The notes below the pieces were generated by a model. It saw only the letters and a program-made list of their open reading frames with translations. It was not told where the DNA came from and ran no database searches. 64,000 nt of DNA, taken from [Phialemoniopsis] sp. UDSM-2020. Lineage: Eukaryota; Ascomycota; Sordariomycetes; Thyridiales; Thyridiaceae. The position numbers and the translations under genes are program-made. The first letter of the stretch is position 1; the number at the start of each line of letters is the position of its first letter. The stretch lies in NCBI GenBank assembly GCA_018873225.1, contig JAEILZ010000006.1, positions 2,666,001 to 2,730,000 on the forward strand. Reading direction: 5' to 3'. Positions 11,901 to 24,549 of this stretch are shown here, piece by piece.

Positions 11901-14900
11901 CGCCGCCCACGAGGTTCTAGAACGGGAAGCGGATCTCGCAAGACGGAGGGTTTGCTACGGGGCGGGCCTCGAAGCCGCAATACTCGAGGTATTTGCACAA
12001 GCGAGAACCGCCTTTCCTCTGAGCGGACCTGCCGCCGACTACCGTTGACTTTACTCATGGCAATTCCTTTGCTCGCTGGTCGGTACACGCTATTTCGTCT
12101 CATCTCAAACCCACCGACACCTCAAAAGAGATCTACGTATGTCAGGCTCGAGGCAAATGCAGGGTCGCATCGGTTAAGTCTCTTGAACGCCGCCGGCCAG
12201 GCTGTCGCCCCCCCGCGTGACCTGCGCCTTGGGCACGGTGGCTACTTTTGGACCCCTAAAAACCTCATCAATATTGCGGCGGGGGGTACGGAGTGCGGTC
12301 CTCGTCTCCGCCCTATGGCACTGCCAGCATTACGGGCTTTCCCCGGTACCGGCCCCCATGTCCCATCAGCCCCGCGCGCACGCCATTGCGCTCTTCTCCG
12401 TAACTAGATGGCTACAGACCCTCTCGCAGGAGACCCTAGAAGCGAGCGAAGCGCCCTTCACCGCCTACGTAGACATGGGGGACACCCCGAAGTACGACTC
12501 TTCTCAACGAACTACTGCGGCTTGAAAGTTTGGTAGCGTGCTCAATACCCCGCCGCTTTGCTCTTGACTGCTGCGTGTCATCCCCTCTCTGGTACGCTTG
12601 TTGGGGGTGGTTTGGTTCTTAGACAGGATGACTCTGGGTTCCTTCATGCACGACACCGAAGACCGGTCCGGGCGTGTGTCCTTGTCTGCTGCGGTATGCA
12701 TGTTGGGCAGTAGGCTCAAACAGATGTATTCTGGTTTCCCTAGTCTGGTCGATCTGCCCTGCTCCGCCCGAGTACAGCAAAGTGAGTCTTCAACATGCCC
12801 ACGAGACTCGACAAGTCTGGGTTTGAGGCTAATGCCCATGCCGGCCTGACGTGCCTTTGGATGTTCCGTTCCCCGTTTTCGTGTCTTGTCAAAAGTATGT
12901 TTTCCCCATAGCGATCCATCCAGTCGGCTAGGAGAGGCATATGGAAGCGCTATCCCATTTTCTGGCCTCCTTCCTTCCATCCTTCCTTACTTAAGTAGGA
13001 TAGGAAACAAGGTTGAGACGGCTCCAGGCAGGCAGGGCTGGTTTGCTGTGATGCATGATGCCGTCCCTCTTTTGGTAAAGGCGGTGAGTGTCCCGGCCGG
13101 TAGTTTGGGACGGCGGAATGTTGATGCTGCATGTGTATTTATCTGACTGATTTTATTGAATATATCTTTCTGCGCTGAGATACCTGTTGTTGTTTTTTCA
13201 GCTGGTTGACTTGTGGGATCGCCGTGTTTCTGACTACGAGGTTAACCGTTTGGTTACGCAGGGTCGTTACTTAGACGGACTTGTCCTGCAGCCCTCGATG
13301 CTGACCATGATTAGCGAGAGAGATCTGGCTGACAGATTAGGGATGCCGAGATCACGCTGAAAAGCAAATCGGATCTGGTGCATCGACAATACCATTCTTC
13401 ATGTCACCAGGTTGGGTTTTGCTTCTTTTTGCGAGTGTTCCCGCGTTGCTTCAAGGCCCAGCAATGTCTACATGGTACTTTTAGACGGTGTAAGTGGCTG
13501 AAATGCAGAGCCTCTCATAACATCTGAAAATAGGAATAAAATACATAAATTCATTATCCAAGCAGACATGAAACGGGACAACCAAGGTTTCGGAGGATCA
13601 AAACCACCAAAGTGAATAAAATGAATGACATATCCGACACATCTCAACAAAAGACGCTGCAGGCCACCTCACAGGGCCGACCAGGGTATTTTGAGAAGGG
13701 GGGGGGGGGTGGCTGATGGGCTGACGGATTGGCTCTCAGCGTATCCGGGGAGGAGCCCCAGCGCGTCCGTTGCCGCGATAAGCCCTATCACAGCCGGTGC
13801 GGGGCAGGGGTGGTTTCCTGCTGGAGGGGAGGTGTGTGCATTTTGGTTCAATGTATCAAGAAGTGTTTGTCCATCATGGCGGGCGGGCGGGTAGGCACAC
13901 GCACATCACGGATCGTGGCCTGGGGGGTGGTTGTCGTGTACCAACCATACATCTGGTTGCTTCAGCCCAACGGCCCACCGTCCGTCCGCTCTGTTTTCTG
14001 ATACACTGCGCTGCGGCTATGAATGGACACTCACCGACTTTTTGACTCCTTCTGCTTCTCCGACCACGAGTTGCTGTCATCTCTTTACGCCGACCTGCGA
14101 AGCTGCCTTGGAAAGAACCCAGGCTTGGGAAGGAGAGGGGACTGCATCGTCAACCGGGCGTCAGCGTCACCTGGGACAGCTGCATAAGTGGCAGAAAAAA
14201 AAAACATCAAATCTACCGGCCGGTATTTGTCTCTTGTTGAGAGACAAGCCGCAGGAGAAAAGAAGAAAAAATCAATAAGACAGATCAACTTCCGGGTGGC
14301 TTCCGCGGACCGGGTTGTAAATGGTGATGGTGTTGACAGCTAATTAGCGTAAAGCGTGTGCAAGCCACCGGCTAGCCGCCCATACCTTTTTACCTGCTTT
14401 GTATACATTGTCAGCAACTGTGACGAAATCAAGACGAATCCTTTTCTCGATATTCTTCTCGTAATGGGCTCGCTCCCCCGCGTCCACCAGGAGATTACTC
14501 ATCTAGTGCTTTCTCTTTGGGCATCATCTCGACTCTCACATCTCATGATCTTGAAAAAGAGGGGTATAAGCACTCTGACAACAACCATAGATTCGCCGAG
14601 TATTCGCGCGACTGACAACAAGTAGCACCCAAAAGGTGGGGGTTTTCCGAGCAAGCTAGAGATGCAAGATGTGACAACAACGACGCTGAATGCAAAACCA
14701 CATGATGCATTTGATGGGAAATGTGGCAGGGCATTGACAGCACAGCTCTCAAGGATCAAAGGCTGGCAACAACAAGTCCGAGTCGATAAATTCGTCAGAA
14801 TGAGTAATGATTTGATTTCATCTCACAAGGGGGAAAAAGTGACGATAAAAAAACAATGATACTGGAAAACTGGAACCCCGACCCATGACCGAACTGCCGG

Positions 14901-16962
14901 TGCGCGTCGCGTTGGCAAAGTCGCCAATACATGTCTACCTGACCTGTCAGTGATGGAATAATCGATACAGATATTCTGGTGTTCCAGTTAAAAGTCCTGG
15001 AGGCTCGTGTCCGGACCAGTAGCTGAGCGCCTCTTGTCTCGCCGGACTTCACTGGGTACCGCGTTCTTGGTGACTTGCTTGATTTTCCAACTTCCCCCAC
15101 AACGATTCCCGAGGTGCGTGTGTTCTACATCTGGTAAGAGTAAGAGAACGATAATATCACTGCGCATGCGTGTATATGATGACGTAAAATGATGGCTGTC
15201 ACAAATCATCGGTCCTTCGTCGGTCAGCATCGGCGAGCCCGGACCACCACCCATCATTGTCTCTTCGGTGTGTCGTCTCCGGGTCCCCGATCCACTAATC
15301 CACACCGTTTCCCAGGGGTTCGGAGCACGCTTACCTGACCCGGACACTCCACCCCCTTCGAGAAGAGCCGCAACTGCACCTGAGTATCGCCGAAGAGCAT
15401 TAAAAAGGAGGAGCAAAGAGCAGTTCCTGATCACTGTTTCGTTTCATCCCTCGACCCTCGACGCGCAAGTGTCCCGCACGGACAAGAAAGATTCTTCAAC
15501 TCCGTCCAAAATCTCCGCCGCCACCGCCATCACCAGTCTAGAAGCGGTTGATCCCGCGACATGGCCGAGACTAATGGCTCGTCCCGGTCGGGCTGCCACG
15601 ACTATGCCATGGATGCCAGCTTCGCCATTGCTACTCCACGAGGCCCTTTTGCGGTTCAATTGTTATTTTCTTCTTTCTTTCGAGAAAAGTGTCAAAAGTA
15701 CAGCTACTTTGGCTTAGAAGATGGAACCGAGGATGATCCCACCAGTCAGTACAACAGCCGAGACCCCGGGCTGGGGACGGTACCCCATGTCTCGTAATAG
15801 TGCCTCTGTGCAACTTTCCTTCCCGTTGGGATCTCGAGGTCACCGGGTGTCCCTCAGAGACATAATGAGAAATCTCACACACGAACGGCACGGCCCTGTG
15901 CTTGAAGAAAATAACGACGAGCGGGAAGCTGTGTCAGCACGGTTCTTTTAACGGTGAGTCGCAAGCCACACCGACAGGTATCAACGGCCCAACATGGTGA
16001 TGTTTCCTTTTCTCCCCCGCGCCCCTTTTCGACGGGTTCCCCATGGTGAGAGTAGACTGTTTCCGTCACTACTGTGAACTCCGGATACCATTCCGCCGTC
16101 ATGCCCTCCTCTATAGAGTTCGTGTGTGCGTGCGCACCCGCAGGCCAGCGGTTGCAGCCGCACCTCCTTTCCCCATGTGCCGGCTCGCTGATCACGATGG
16201 CGCGCATGCGGAACGGCAGGTGAAGCTCTAGGCGGAATAACCAACGACAGTCCCTTTTCCTCACTCCACTTGGCATAAACGGCAGGGCTGAGTGGCATAT
16301 TAGGGTGGAGGATCAACACTCCCCGGGTTGGTGGATCGTGGCAGAGTCCATGATCCGATGTTTTTTGACGTTTCTTTCTCCTGGAGGGGGTAGTACTTCT
16401 ATTCCTGGACTGTGCCTCGTGATGATGTATGAACTGCGCCGACTCCGGCGTGCTACGTCGTATAACGTTCCTGGGGACGAACGGACGGCTGGCGGACAAC
16501 AGTGTCTCATTACTACCGGCATCAACGCTGACCAGTTACTCTATCTTTGTGGTCAGCCGCTCCTTGCTAAGCGGTGACACGACTTCCGGTGTGTTCTCTG
16601 CATGTCCAACAGGACGTCCGCCTGGGTAGGTTGAAACAGTGGCATCGGAACAGCATCTTGGGGGTCAGTCGTCGGACACGACACAGATCTCCAGCATCGT
16701 ACTATCCAGTTCTCAAACCTACAAGAGGTTTGATTCCGCGGTTACGAGCTATAATTCAAATCCAAGACATATTTCATTCTACGGGACTTGTCAATAGATG
16801 TCTATTCCAAATGCCCATCACCTCCAGCTGGTGTTACAGTCTCCAAGGTCAACTCTCAGCCAGGCACATGACGCCTCTATTCCTTGACAGCTGAAGAAAT
16901 AAATTGCCAAAAAGCGTGGAAATCACGACCCAAAACTGAAACCTGTCTTTCTAGTACCAAGC
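8960..16962. other. Eight-kilobase gene-free interval
   Basis: There is no gene I can support here. Frames of up to about 200 codons exist on both strands (for example 11277-11900 minus and 12504-12980 minus) but they lack family features, coding-like periodicity and joinable introns. The composition is mixed: GTGG runs near 9800, a CG-rich block at 10380-10500, a CCTT microsatellite near 12965 and a 12-G run at 13698-13709. A patch on the minus strand around 15960-16500 looks vaguely coding in two overlapping frames and could be a decayed gene. The first few hundred bases are probably the 3' UTR of the upstream gene. Confidence 0.5.
13698..13709 (+). repeat. G12 homopolymer run
   Basis: Twelve consecutive G residues, followed by further short G runs (GTGG, TGGG) within 15 bp. 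It could form a G-quadruplex, or its length may be uncertain in the assembly. Confidence 0.7.
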
Positions 16963-19900
16963 CTACGACTCAACCTGGACCGTCTCGTAATTCGCCAAGC
17001 TCCCGGCTGCTCTTGCCACATTCTGACCCTGCTGCTGGATCTGCCCGTTGCCCGTAATAGTCGTACTCTGGCCGTCAACTGATCCCCAGCCACCGCCTCC
17101 GGGGGTGTGGATCTGCAGCTGCTCGCCGAGCTTGAGGTTCAGGAGGCCCTTACCACCGACATTGACGATGCGCTTCTTGCCGCTGGGGTGATCGAGCAGA
17201 GCGACGTTGAGGCCAGCCTTGCCGGGCCCGCCGCCTGCCATACCGTAGGGCTTTGTAGAGCGCCGGTCCGCGTTGACGGTGAAGGTCATCTTGGCCCTGG
17301 CCTCCAGGATTCGGACCGCCCCGTTGCCACCTGGGTGCAGGCCATCGCCGCCTGAGCCGTGACGGATGCCGAATTTCCTGACGAGGACGGGAATTCTCTT
17401 CTCGAGGACTTCGGTGTCTGTGGCTCTAGTGTTGGTCATGTGCTGCGTGCGGCTCATGGTTAGCTCAAGTAAACGTCGGCCATCACCAGGAGATCAGCCT
17501 GTGATCATGTGTGCAAATTTACCGTGTGAACACCGTCAACACCTTTCCACGTTGGGCCTCCGCCGCTCCCACCGCAGATCGTCTCGCCGTACATGAATGA
17601 GTAGCCGGCAAACTTCTCGCCCTCCTTAGCCTTCAAGCCGCCGTACATCTGGATACCGTTCATGGTCCCCTGACTGGCTGCGCAGTGCTGGAAAGCCTTC
17701 AGAATGACGTCCGTGAGACGGCTACTCGTAGACGAGTTCCCAGAGAAGACGGCGGCGCCAGCCGAGGGGGCAATGATAGAACCCTCGGGGACTCTGATGT
17801 CGATGGGGGCGAGGCACCCCTGGTTCAGGGGGATATCGTCGTTAATGATGCAGCGGAGGACGTAGATGATGGCGGAGCGCGTGAGACTGGGCGGGGCATT
17901 GTAGTTGCTGTTGCTCTGGGGCATGGTGCCGTCAAAGTCGAAGATGGCGTCTCCGCGCTCCGGGTCGATCGTGATGGTCAGTTGAATCTCCGTTCCATCA
18001 TCGAGCTGGTCCACAGCCTTGAGCGGCTCCGGGTGCAGCTTGCCAATCTTCTTGAGATGATTCCTCACAGCGTTCTCGGCGTTCTTCTGGATGGCTACCA
18101 TGTAGCACTGGACTACTTCGGCACCGTACTCGTTGAACAAATCCTCGATCAATATGGTGCCCTTTTGGTTAGCCGCAATTTGGGCTTTTAGGTCGGACAG
18201 ATTCTCGTAGATGCTGTTAGATCCCGTGCAGTTAGGGAAGCGTGCTGGATCATCAACGAAGATCTTTCGTACTCCTGTGTTAAATGTCAGTCATATGCAT
18301 TCCATATCAGATCTAAGAGCAAGGTGGATCATACCATCCTCGTCAAATGTACCCGCAGAGACGATCTTGAATGAGTCTATCACCGCGCCTTCTTGTTCCA
18401 GATACGTGCACTTCGGGTTGCCTGAGATACCGTCGAGACCCCCAATGTCGCGATGGTGCCCTCTTGAGGCGGTGAAGAAGATGATGTTCTCTCCCTTTGC
18501 GTCGAAAACCGGCGATATCACCGTGAGATCTGGCAGGTGAGTTCCCCCCGAAGCTATATCACAATGTTAAAGCTTGTTTCAATGACCAGTCAAGATAACA
18601 GCAAAACCTACTGGGACTATTGGAGAGCAATACATCTCCCGGCCTGAGTTTGCCCGCGTGGAGCTCACGCTGATACTTGACGGCGTGCTGCATACTCCCC
18701 AGGTGCACCGGCACATGAGGCGCATTGGCTACAAGCCCACCATCAGGACCAAAGATGGCGCAACTGAAGTCGAGACGCTCCTTGATATTCAGACTGACAG
18801 CCGTCTTTTGCAGCGTGCGGCCCATCTGCTCGGCAATGCTCATGAACCTATGTCCAAAGATCGACAGCTTGACGGGATCGATAACATCGAGGCGGGTAGG
18901 CTGTTTGGCCACTGTCGTCGCCCCCACCCTGATGAAAATATTGCTGTCCAGTGCTGTGGCGCGAGCGTTGGGAAGGATCAAGAGAGTCTGCGTTTTATCC
19001 AGGATGATGGCTGGTCCCTGAAGAGAGAATGTCAGTGGGCTCTGACAAGGGGCTACTAAGACGACTTACTTGAACGTAGTGGTATGGCTTGAGGTCCTCA
19101 ACCTTGTAGATTGCAGTGGGCACTCGGCCGAGCTCTTCAAAGTATACTTCTCCCGTGCCACAAGATGCTGACTTGTCCATGGCAAGATCTTGCTCTTCCG
19201 CGTGGCGGAGCTCCTTGGAAAGGTTCTGAGTTTCAGTGACGACTGGATCAAAAGCGATTCCGCGAACTCGAATGTCGTCAACGTGAACAGGTCGGCCAGG
19301 GACACTGAAAGAGAACTCCTTAAGGTGCTGCTCTGTGAAAGACGCCATGAAGTCACCATCGGCGGGCTGTAGGGTCATAAGAGAGGTGCTGGTTCCCTGA
19401 TACCGCAGATTGAGATATCGTTCGAATCGCAGGTTCTCTTCGGCGAAGCCCTGCTTCAGCAGCTCTTCCTTTGCCTTATTTTGAAGAGCATCCAGCCTGG
19501 AACCAAGCTTTAACAGAGTGTCGTCCTTCAGCATCTCGGCGCTGGGCTCAAGACTCTCGTGAACCACGTCGGCCAGGGCCATTCCGTAAGCTGACAGAAT
19601 GGAAGAGTACTTGTGGACCACTACCTCGTCAATGCCCAAGATACGAGCAATAGAGCAAGCGTGCTGGCCTCCCGCTCCTCCGAAGGCGGCAAGTCGGTGA
19701 TTGCGGGCGTCGTAGCCCCGTCCTTCCGTAAGGGAGCGGATAGGCCGGCACATTGCCTCGTTCGCGACGTTAAGGTATCTTGAGAACGGAGATTAGTGTA
19801 TGTTATGCAGCAAATGAAAGGAAGAGGGGCATCAGACATACCCGATTGCGACATCCTCAGGGGTCAGGTTGTTTCCGGTTTCCAGATTGATAGCCTTGGT

Positions 19901-21401
19901 TAGATCGTTGAACTTTTCTGCCACAAGCTCGTAATCCAGAGGCTGATCCTCAGAAGGTCCAAAGATCGTTGGGAAGTACTCGATTCTGAGCCGACCAAGG
20001 AACAGATTCGCGTCGGTCACCGTCAACGGCCCTCCCTTTCTGTAGCACGCAGGACCAGGGTGCGCCCCAGCACTGTCCGGGCCGACCATGAACAGCCCAT
20101 TCTTCCAGTGAAGGATGCTACCGCCTCCAGCGGCTACCGTGTTGATGTCCAGCTGTGGCGACTGGATGGTGATACCTGCTGTCGTCGTCTCGAAGACATG
20201 CTCATATCGACCAGCATAGCGAGACACATCGGTACTGGTACCTCCCATGTCAAATCCGACAACAGCTTTGGGGTTCTCGGGATCGTATGCGGTCTTAGCG
20301 TACCCAACCAGACCTCCAGCAGGACCAGAGAGAATAGCACGGAGACCTGACAAGCGCTCGACATCAACCAGGCCACCGTCGGATTGCATGAACTGGCATC
20401 GCGTCGAAGAATCTTTGCGCAGTGCACCAGCGAAGCCCTGCCTGAAATTCTCCACGTACTCCTTGAGTACCGGGGTAAGGTATGCGTCAGCAGTTGCAGA
20501 CATGCCTCTAGGGGTCATCTTGACCATCGGCGTCAGCTGTGATGAGAGAGAAATGTGTGAAAAGCCGATGGTCTTCGCAATCTCGGCGATGCGGAGTTCA
20601 TGGTTGGGAAATGTGTAGGAATGTGCCAGGCAGACCGCAATGGAACGATAGCCATCGCTGTACAATTCCTGTAGGGATTTTGTGACTTCATTATCGTCTA
20701 GACAGTATTGTTAGTCTACTCCAGTCAAGTTGAAGTGCGTGCCTCCTTACCGAGCTCTTTCAATACCCGTACTGTATCTCCGCTCAAGCCCTTAACAGTC
20801 CTGCCAATATGCTTGTCTTCGGCGAAGGCATGTTCGACCGTGACACGCTCATCAACTTCCAGACACTTTTCGTAGAGCACATCAGGCTTTTTAATGTCCA
20901 GTTCAAATAGCTTTGCTCGAGTCTGATGGCCAATGTTGAGTAACTCTGAAAAGCCTTTGGTCGTCAAGAGGGCGCTCTTTGCTCCTTTGCGCTCTAACAA
21001 GGCGTTGGTGGCTACGGTAGTTCCCATCCGAATTGAAGCTGCAAGCGGGGTTCAGAAACGAGTAGAGAAAGACTGGCCGAGTACTGCCTACCTATCTTTG
21101 AAGAATCCAGTGGCTGCCCACGCGGGTACGCTTGACCTGTGGCGGCCTCAAGGATCCGGCGAATGCCTTCCGTCGGTGCATCTGGGTAGTTCGTTGGGTC
21201 GACAGAGAGAAGTTTGACCACTATATCTTCTTTCCCTGGTACCATTCCAATGCAGTCGCAAAAGGTACCGCCGCGGTCTGTGGGACGCAATGATCAGGTC
21301 AATCAGGCTGCTCCGAAAGGAAAGCGTACGAGACGGCTGTGCGACGTACCTATGTAAACCTGGACACGCCCATCCTTGCCAGGTAAGTCAACAGATCCCA
21401 T
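16963..21401 (-). CDS. OXP1: 5-oxoprolinase (ATP-hydrolysing), HyuA-HyuB fused
   Basis: Nine exons on the minus strand encode 1,315 residues: 21350-21401, 21092-21277, 20751-21038, 19842-20697, 19070-19778, 18612-19017, 18335-18553, 17523-18274 and 16963-17442. All eight introns are 52-80 nt and keep phase. The enzyme opens 5-oxo-L-proline to glutamate using ATP in the gamma-glutamyl (glutathione) cycle. The HyuA half opens with [11 protein letters not shown] near residue 18. It also has [13 protein letters not shown], a second nucleotide-binding loop [12 protein letters not shown] near residue 320, and FGGAGGQHA. The HyuB half starts near residue 745, with [18 protein letters not shown]-free DEYG-type LFNEYG and HMTNTR. 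Length matches fungal and animal OPLAH (about 1,290). Hydantoinase or acetone-carboxylase-like relatives share this fold, so the substrate is not proven. Its promoter (21402-21969) carries tandem GATA sites and ATGTCCGCC. Confidence 0.93.
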
Positions 21402-21969
21402 CGTGAGAGAAACTACACTTGATGGGAGCTGGCCTCTGTTCTCAAAGGCACCGAATAATATGCCAAGAAAGTCTGTCAGGAATGGATTGGATTATCCGAC
21501 TAAATGATCCTAGACTCGACTCGCTGGATAAGAGTAGAGCATGAGATGATTCAAAGGCAGTATGTGAATGGTACAATCACTCGGACACATTCGGGACGCG
21601 TTGTGAAGTTATAATATTTGGAGGTTGTATGCGACGAGCTACAACACATGACATAATGCACGAGCGAGCTTCCGCGTCGGAATCGTGGAATCCGCCCGAT
21701 AAACTGATAGCCATCTTAGATGCGATCGCGAGTACTGATCTCGGTGAGATGCCATTCGAGAGCATGCTCTGTGACATGCAAGTAGGGTGTGGACGGCCCA
21801 CGGCGGTCCATGTCCGCCTTCAGTGGGCCGGGGCGGCGATGCTGGTGGACTACGTCCGCCTCTCCTGGATGATCACCCGACAGCTGATTTTAAGGCCCTT
21901 TTTGCGCGGTTTAGCGCAGAGGTGGGAATGAAATGTTCTCCAAGTGTCAGACGCACTTGGCCATTGGCT
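21402..21969. promoter_or_regulatory. Promoter of oxoprolinase gene / 3' flank of regulator gene
   Basis: This 568-bp spacer separates the stop of the Zn2Cys6 gene from the start of the oxoprolinase, both on the minus strand. Two GATA-factor consensus sites lie 2 bp apart, CGATAA at 21697-21702 and TGATAG at 21705-21710. ATGTCCGCC occurs at 21810-21818 and a second GTCCGCC at 21854-21860. GATA pairs are classical AreA/NIT2-type nitrogen sites, and GTCCGCC contains the CGG half-site bound by Zn2Cys6 proteins. Function is inferred. Confidence 0.5.
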
Positions 21970-24387
21970 TCAGCCTGGGTTCGGCTGCATGGTCCAGTTC
22001 TCTTCCCAGAACCCTCGCATGACTGTGCCGGGTGACTGAATCGGCCCCAATAGATCGTGGTGGGCGGCGTTGAATGGATCCAATACCACGTCTTGAGCAT
22101 TGTCAGTCCCAAAAATGTCGAGCATCGAATCTCCCGAGAACGACGACCCTGTTAGCCCTTGGCCTGAGACCTGCGATAGAGTTTCGCCTGTTGTCGTCTC
22201 AAGGAAAGCCAGTTGGTTCTGTTGCTGCTGCTCAGTTTGCTGCTGCAGGAATGGCAGCGTCAGGTTGTCGAACATGGCCCGATATCTCTGTGTTTGTGGC
22301 CAGGGAGGCCCGAATCGTGCAAGTAGTCTCTTACACTGGTCGATTCGCGCCAGAACCTGCTCGAGTGGGATCTCGAGAAGGTCTCCGCGGACTTGATGCT
22401 CCCAGAAGCAATATATGAGAGTAGTACACGAAGTGAATATCTGCTTCAGGTGTACCCAGTTGACCAGTACTTTGTTGGACTCCGAATAATGATCGTACAG
22501 GTCGACAGATATGTTGGCCGCCTCGTATAATGTCCCAACAAAAGATGTCGGTATATCAGGGATCAGTGGTGAGGGTCGATGCAAAGCCATGATCATTTGG
22601 TGATACTGCAAATCATCGAGTGACTTTCATGTCGTCAGTGCAGTGTTCTGATGCCAAATTGATGCCATGTCTTACCTGTCGTCTGACTGTCGCCTCGGAG
22701 ATGGGAACGAACGCACCCTTCAAAGGGCTGGAGGCGTACCAGGATTTCACCTCTCGAGTAAAGTCGTTCACTACCTTCTCCCTCTGCTCGAACGGGCTGT
22801 CCGCAGAAACTGATACGGCATACAATGACTCTTGTATTTGCCCATATAACCTCCGACCTTTGAGGCTGTGTGTCCGTAAAGCGACCCCAGGCACTCCCCT
22901 GCTGGGGGCACGAGAAGGGGCCGGTAGGGACGGCATCTGGAGTTTGGAATAGGTCAGCAAAATGCATTGCATTGCGAGACCCGAGGTTCTCTGCATATTG
23001 CGTGTTCAGGTACTCACCTCGACATCAATATCATGATCTCGAAGAGCGGCCGGCCGCGCAAACGTGAACATGGTCAAACGATCGAGACTGTAAAGCGCCC
23101 AGAAAACGTCCTTGCGGCAAACATTGTGCTTATCCAAGGCTTGTTCGTCAGGATACAGACTCGCGACAAGAGGTAGATAAACTTCATCCTTTCGGTGGAT
23201 GCCCATGGCGACGGCGGTTCGGGCAGCTAAGCCGACCACCTGCCACAGATCCGGCCCATCAGGCTCCTGAATACTCATCAGACCCAATAAGCCCAGAGCC
23301 TGCACGCACTCCTTCCTCCAGGGTTAGAAGCGATGTTGTTCTTCAGGCAGGACCAATTGACTCACCAAATCTTCCCTGCTGATTGTTGCACAAACATCCT
23401 TGAGCGCAAGCTGTCGATAAAGTGCACGAAGCGTAGAGTCGCCTTGACCGTCCACGACACCAGCTTTCCAATATCGTTCCTGTGCTAGATAGAGAACCAT
23501 GAAACACCTGAATCGACTTCCATGAAGGCTAGGGTCTCTCAATGCGCCTGGCTTGAACGCTGCGTCAAGATCTCCCATCAACGTGTCTTCGTCCACAATG
23601 TGATTCGACTGTTTGTGTCCACTCAGAAAGGCCTTGCAAGAGTCGATCGCCGAGTCAAGTGATGGGGCGTTTGGGATCTCGTTCATAGAAGACCAATGAC
23701 ATAGCTCAGGTATGCCTGACAGACTTGCGATCGTCCCCGGTGGCTGCGTCTCCGGGTGTCCAGGAAATATGTTGAGTAGGGGTAACGACAAGGGACCACC
23801 GGGATCCTGTCTTGCCATACCTGAAGGAGACCCGGACTGAGCAATAAATGTTGTTGGATGCATCATGCTGGGCTCATATTCGGCCGCCAGCTGATCGAAT
23901 TGCATCGGCCTGTGGCCCATCGATTCGGTGCCGTACCCAGGGACTGCTGCTGCCAGTGCCTCCTCCAGCATGCGCGCTCGACGCTCAAGAAGCTCATTGC
24001 GAGCACGCAGGTCATTGACTTGTCTATCTCGTACATGTCACGTCAGTCTTCATATCTTTGTAACGATGCTGCTGGTTCGGCGACTGAATGACGACACCGA
24101 CCTGGTCAATTCTCGGTCTCCCGTCTTCATCTCCAGTTCGCAGGCGACATTGGCCACTGCACATGCCGAACATCGTGGGTGTTTACGGTCGCACTGTTCT
24201 CCAAGTTAGTCCCATCGGTGTAGGAAGTCATTCAATCGCCGCTTTGAACCCGCCGCACCTTGCGCTTCCGTGCATGACATCGTTTGCAGGCCTGGGGAGC
24301 TTGGATCCCTGAACTGGTGGACATCGGTGATGCGCTGGTTCGGGAGGTCTGGGGTTGGCGACGTCTCGAGCGCGATGTCGGGGTCAT
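21970..24387 (-). CDS. Zn2Cys6 (Gal4-type) transcription factor with Fungal_trans domain
   Basis: Six exons give 689 residues: 24259-24387, 24102-24193, 23366-24023, 23018-23311, 22676-22936 and 21970-22605. The zinc cluster is complete: Cys 34, 37, 44, 51, 54 and 61 (C-x2-C-x6-C-x6-C-x2-C-x6-C), with the ACKRCHARKRK signature. Intron 1 splits it exactly before Cys44. A short leucine-rich coiled-coil follows (LRARNELLERRARMLEEAL), then the Fungal_trans region with ECVQALGLLGL, AVAMGIHRKD, FWALYSLDRL and ALRDHDIDVE. The C-terminus contains a glutamine-rich run (near 22205-22240) and acidic sequence typical of an activation region. The start at 24387 is the first in-frame ATG and a stop lies two codons upstream; an ATG at 24324 is an alternative. 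It sits between an oxoprolinase and a MmgE/PrpD gene, so it may regulate them. Confidence 0.9.
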
Positions 24388-24531
24388 CGCTTATGACATT
24401 ATGCACCCTCCGTAATACGTGAGTTCAGATTGGCTGATCCAGGATTGGAAGAAAAGAGGGTTGAAAGTTGGAGAGATTGAGGCTCGCCCCAGATTTCCCC
24501 GCACATCTCCAAAAATTACTACGTCTCCCAA

Positions 24532-24549
24532 GCAGGTGACTTCACCTGC
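24532..24549. promoter_or_regulatory. Perfect 8-bp dyad, GCAGGTGA-CT-TCACCTGC
   Basis: GCAGGTGA at 24532-24539 is exactly inverted at 24542-24549 with a 2-bp spacer. Each arm contains an E-box-like CAGGTG/CACCTG core. It lies about 145 bp upstream of the Zn2Cys6 gene start codon. A symmetric element in this position is a candidate operator for a dimeric regulator, perhaps bHLH-type or autoregulatory. Confidence 0.5.
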
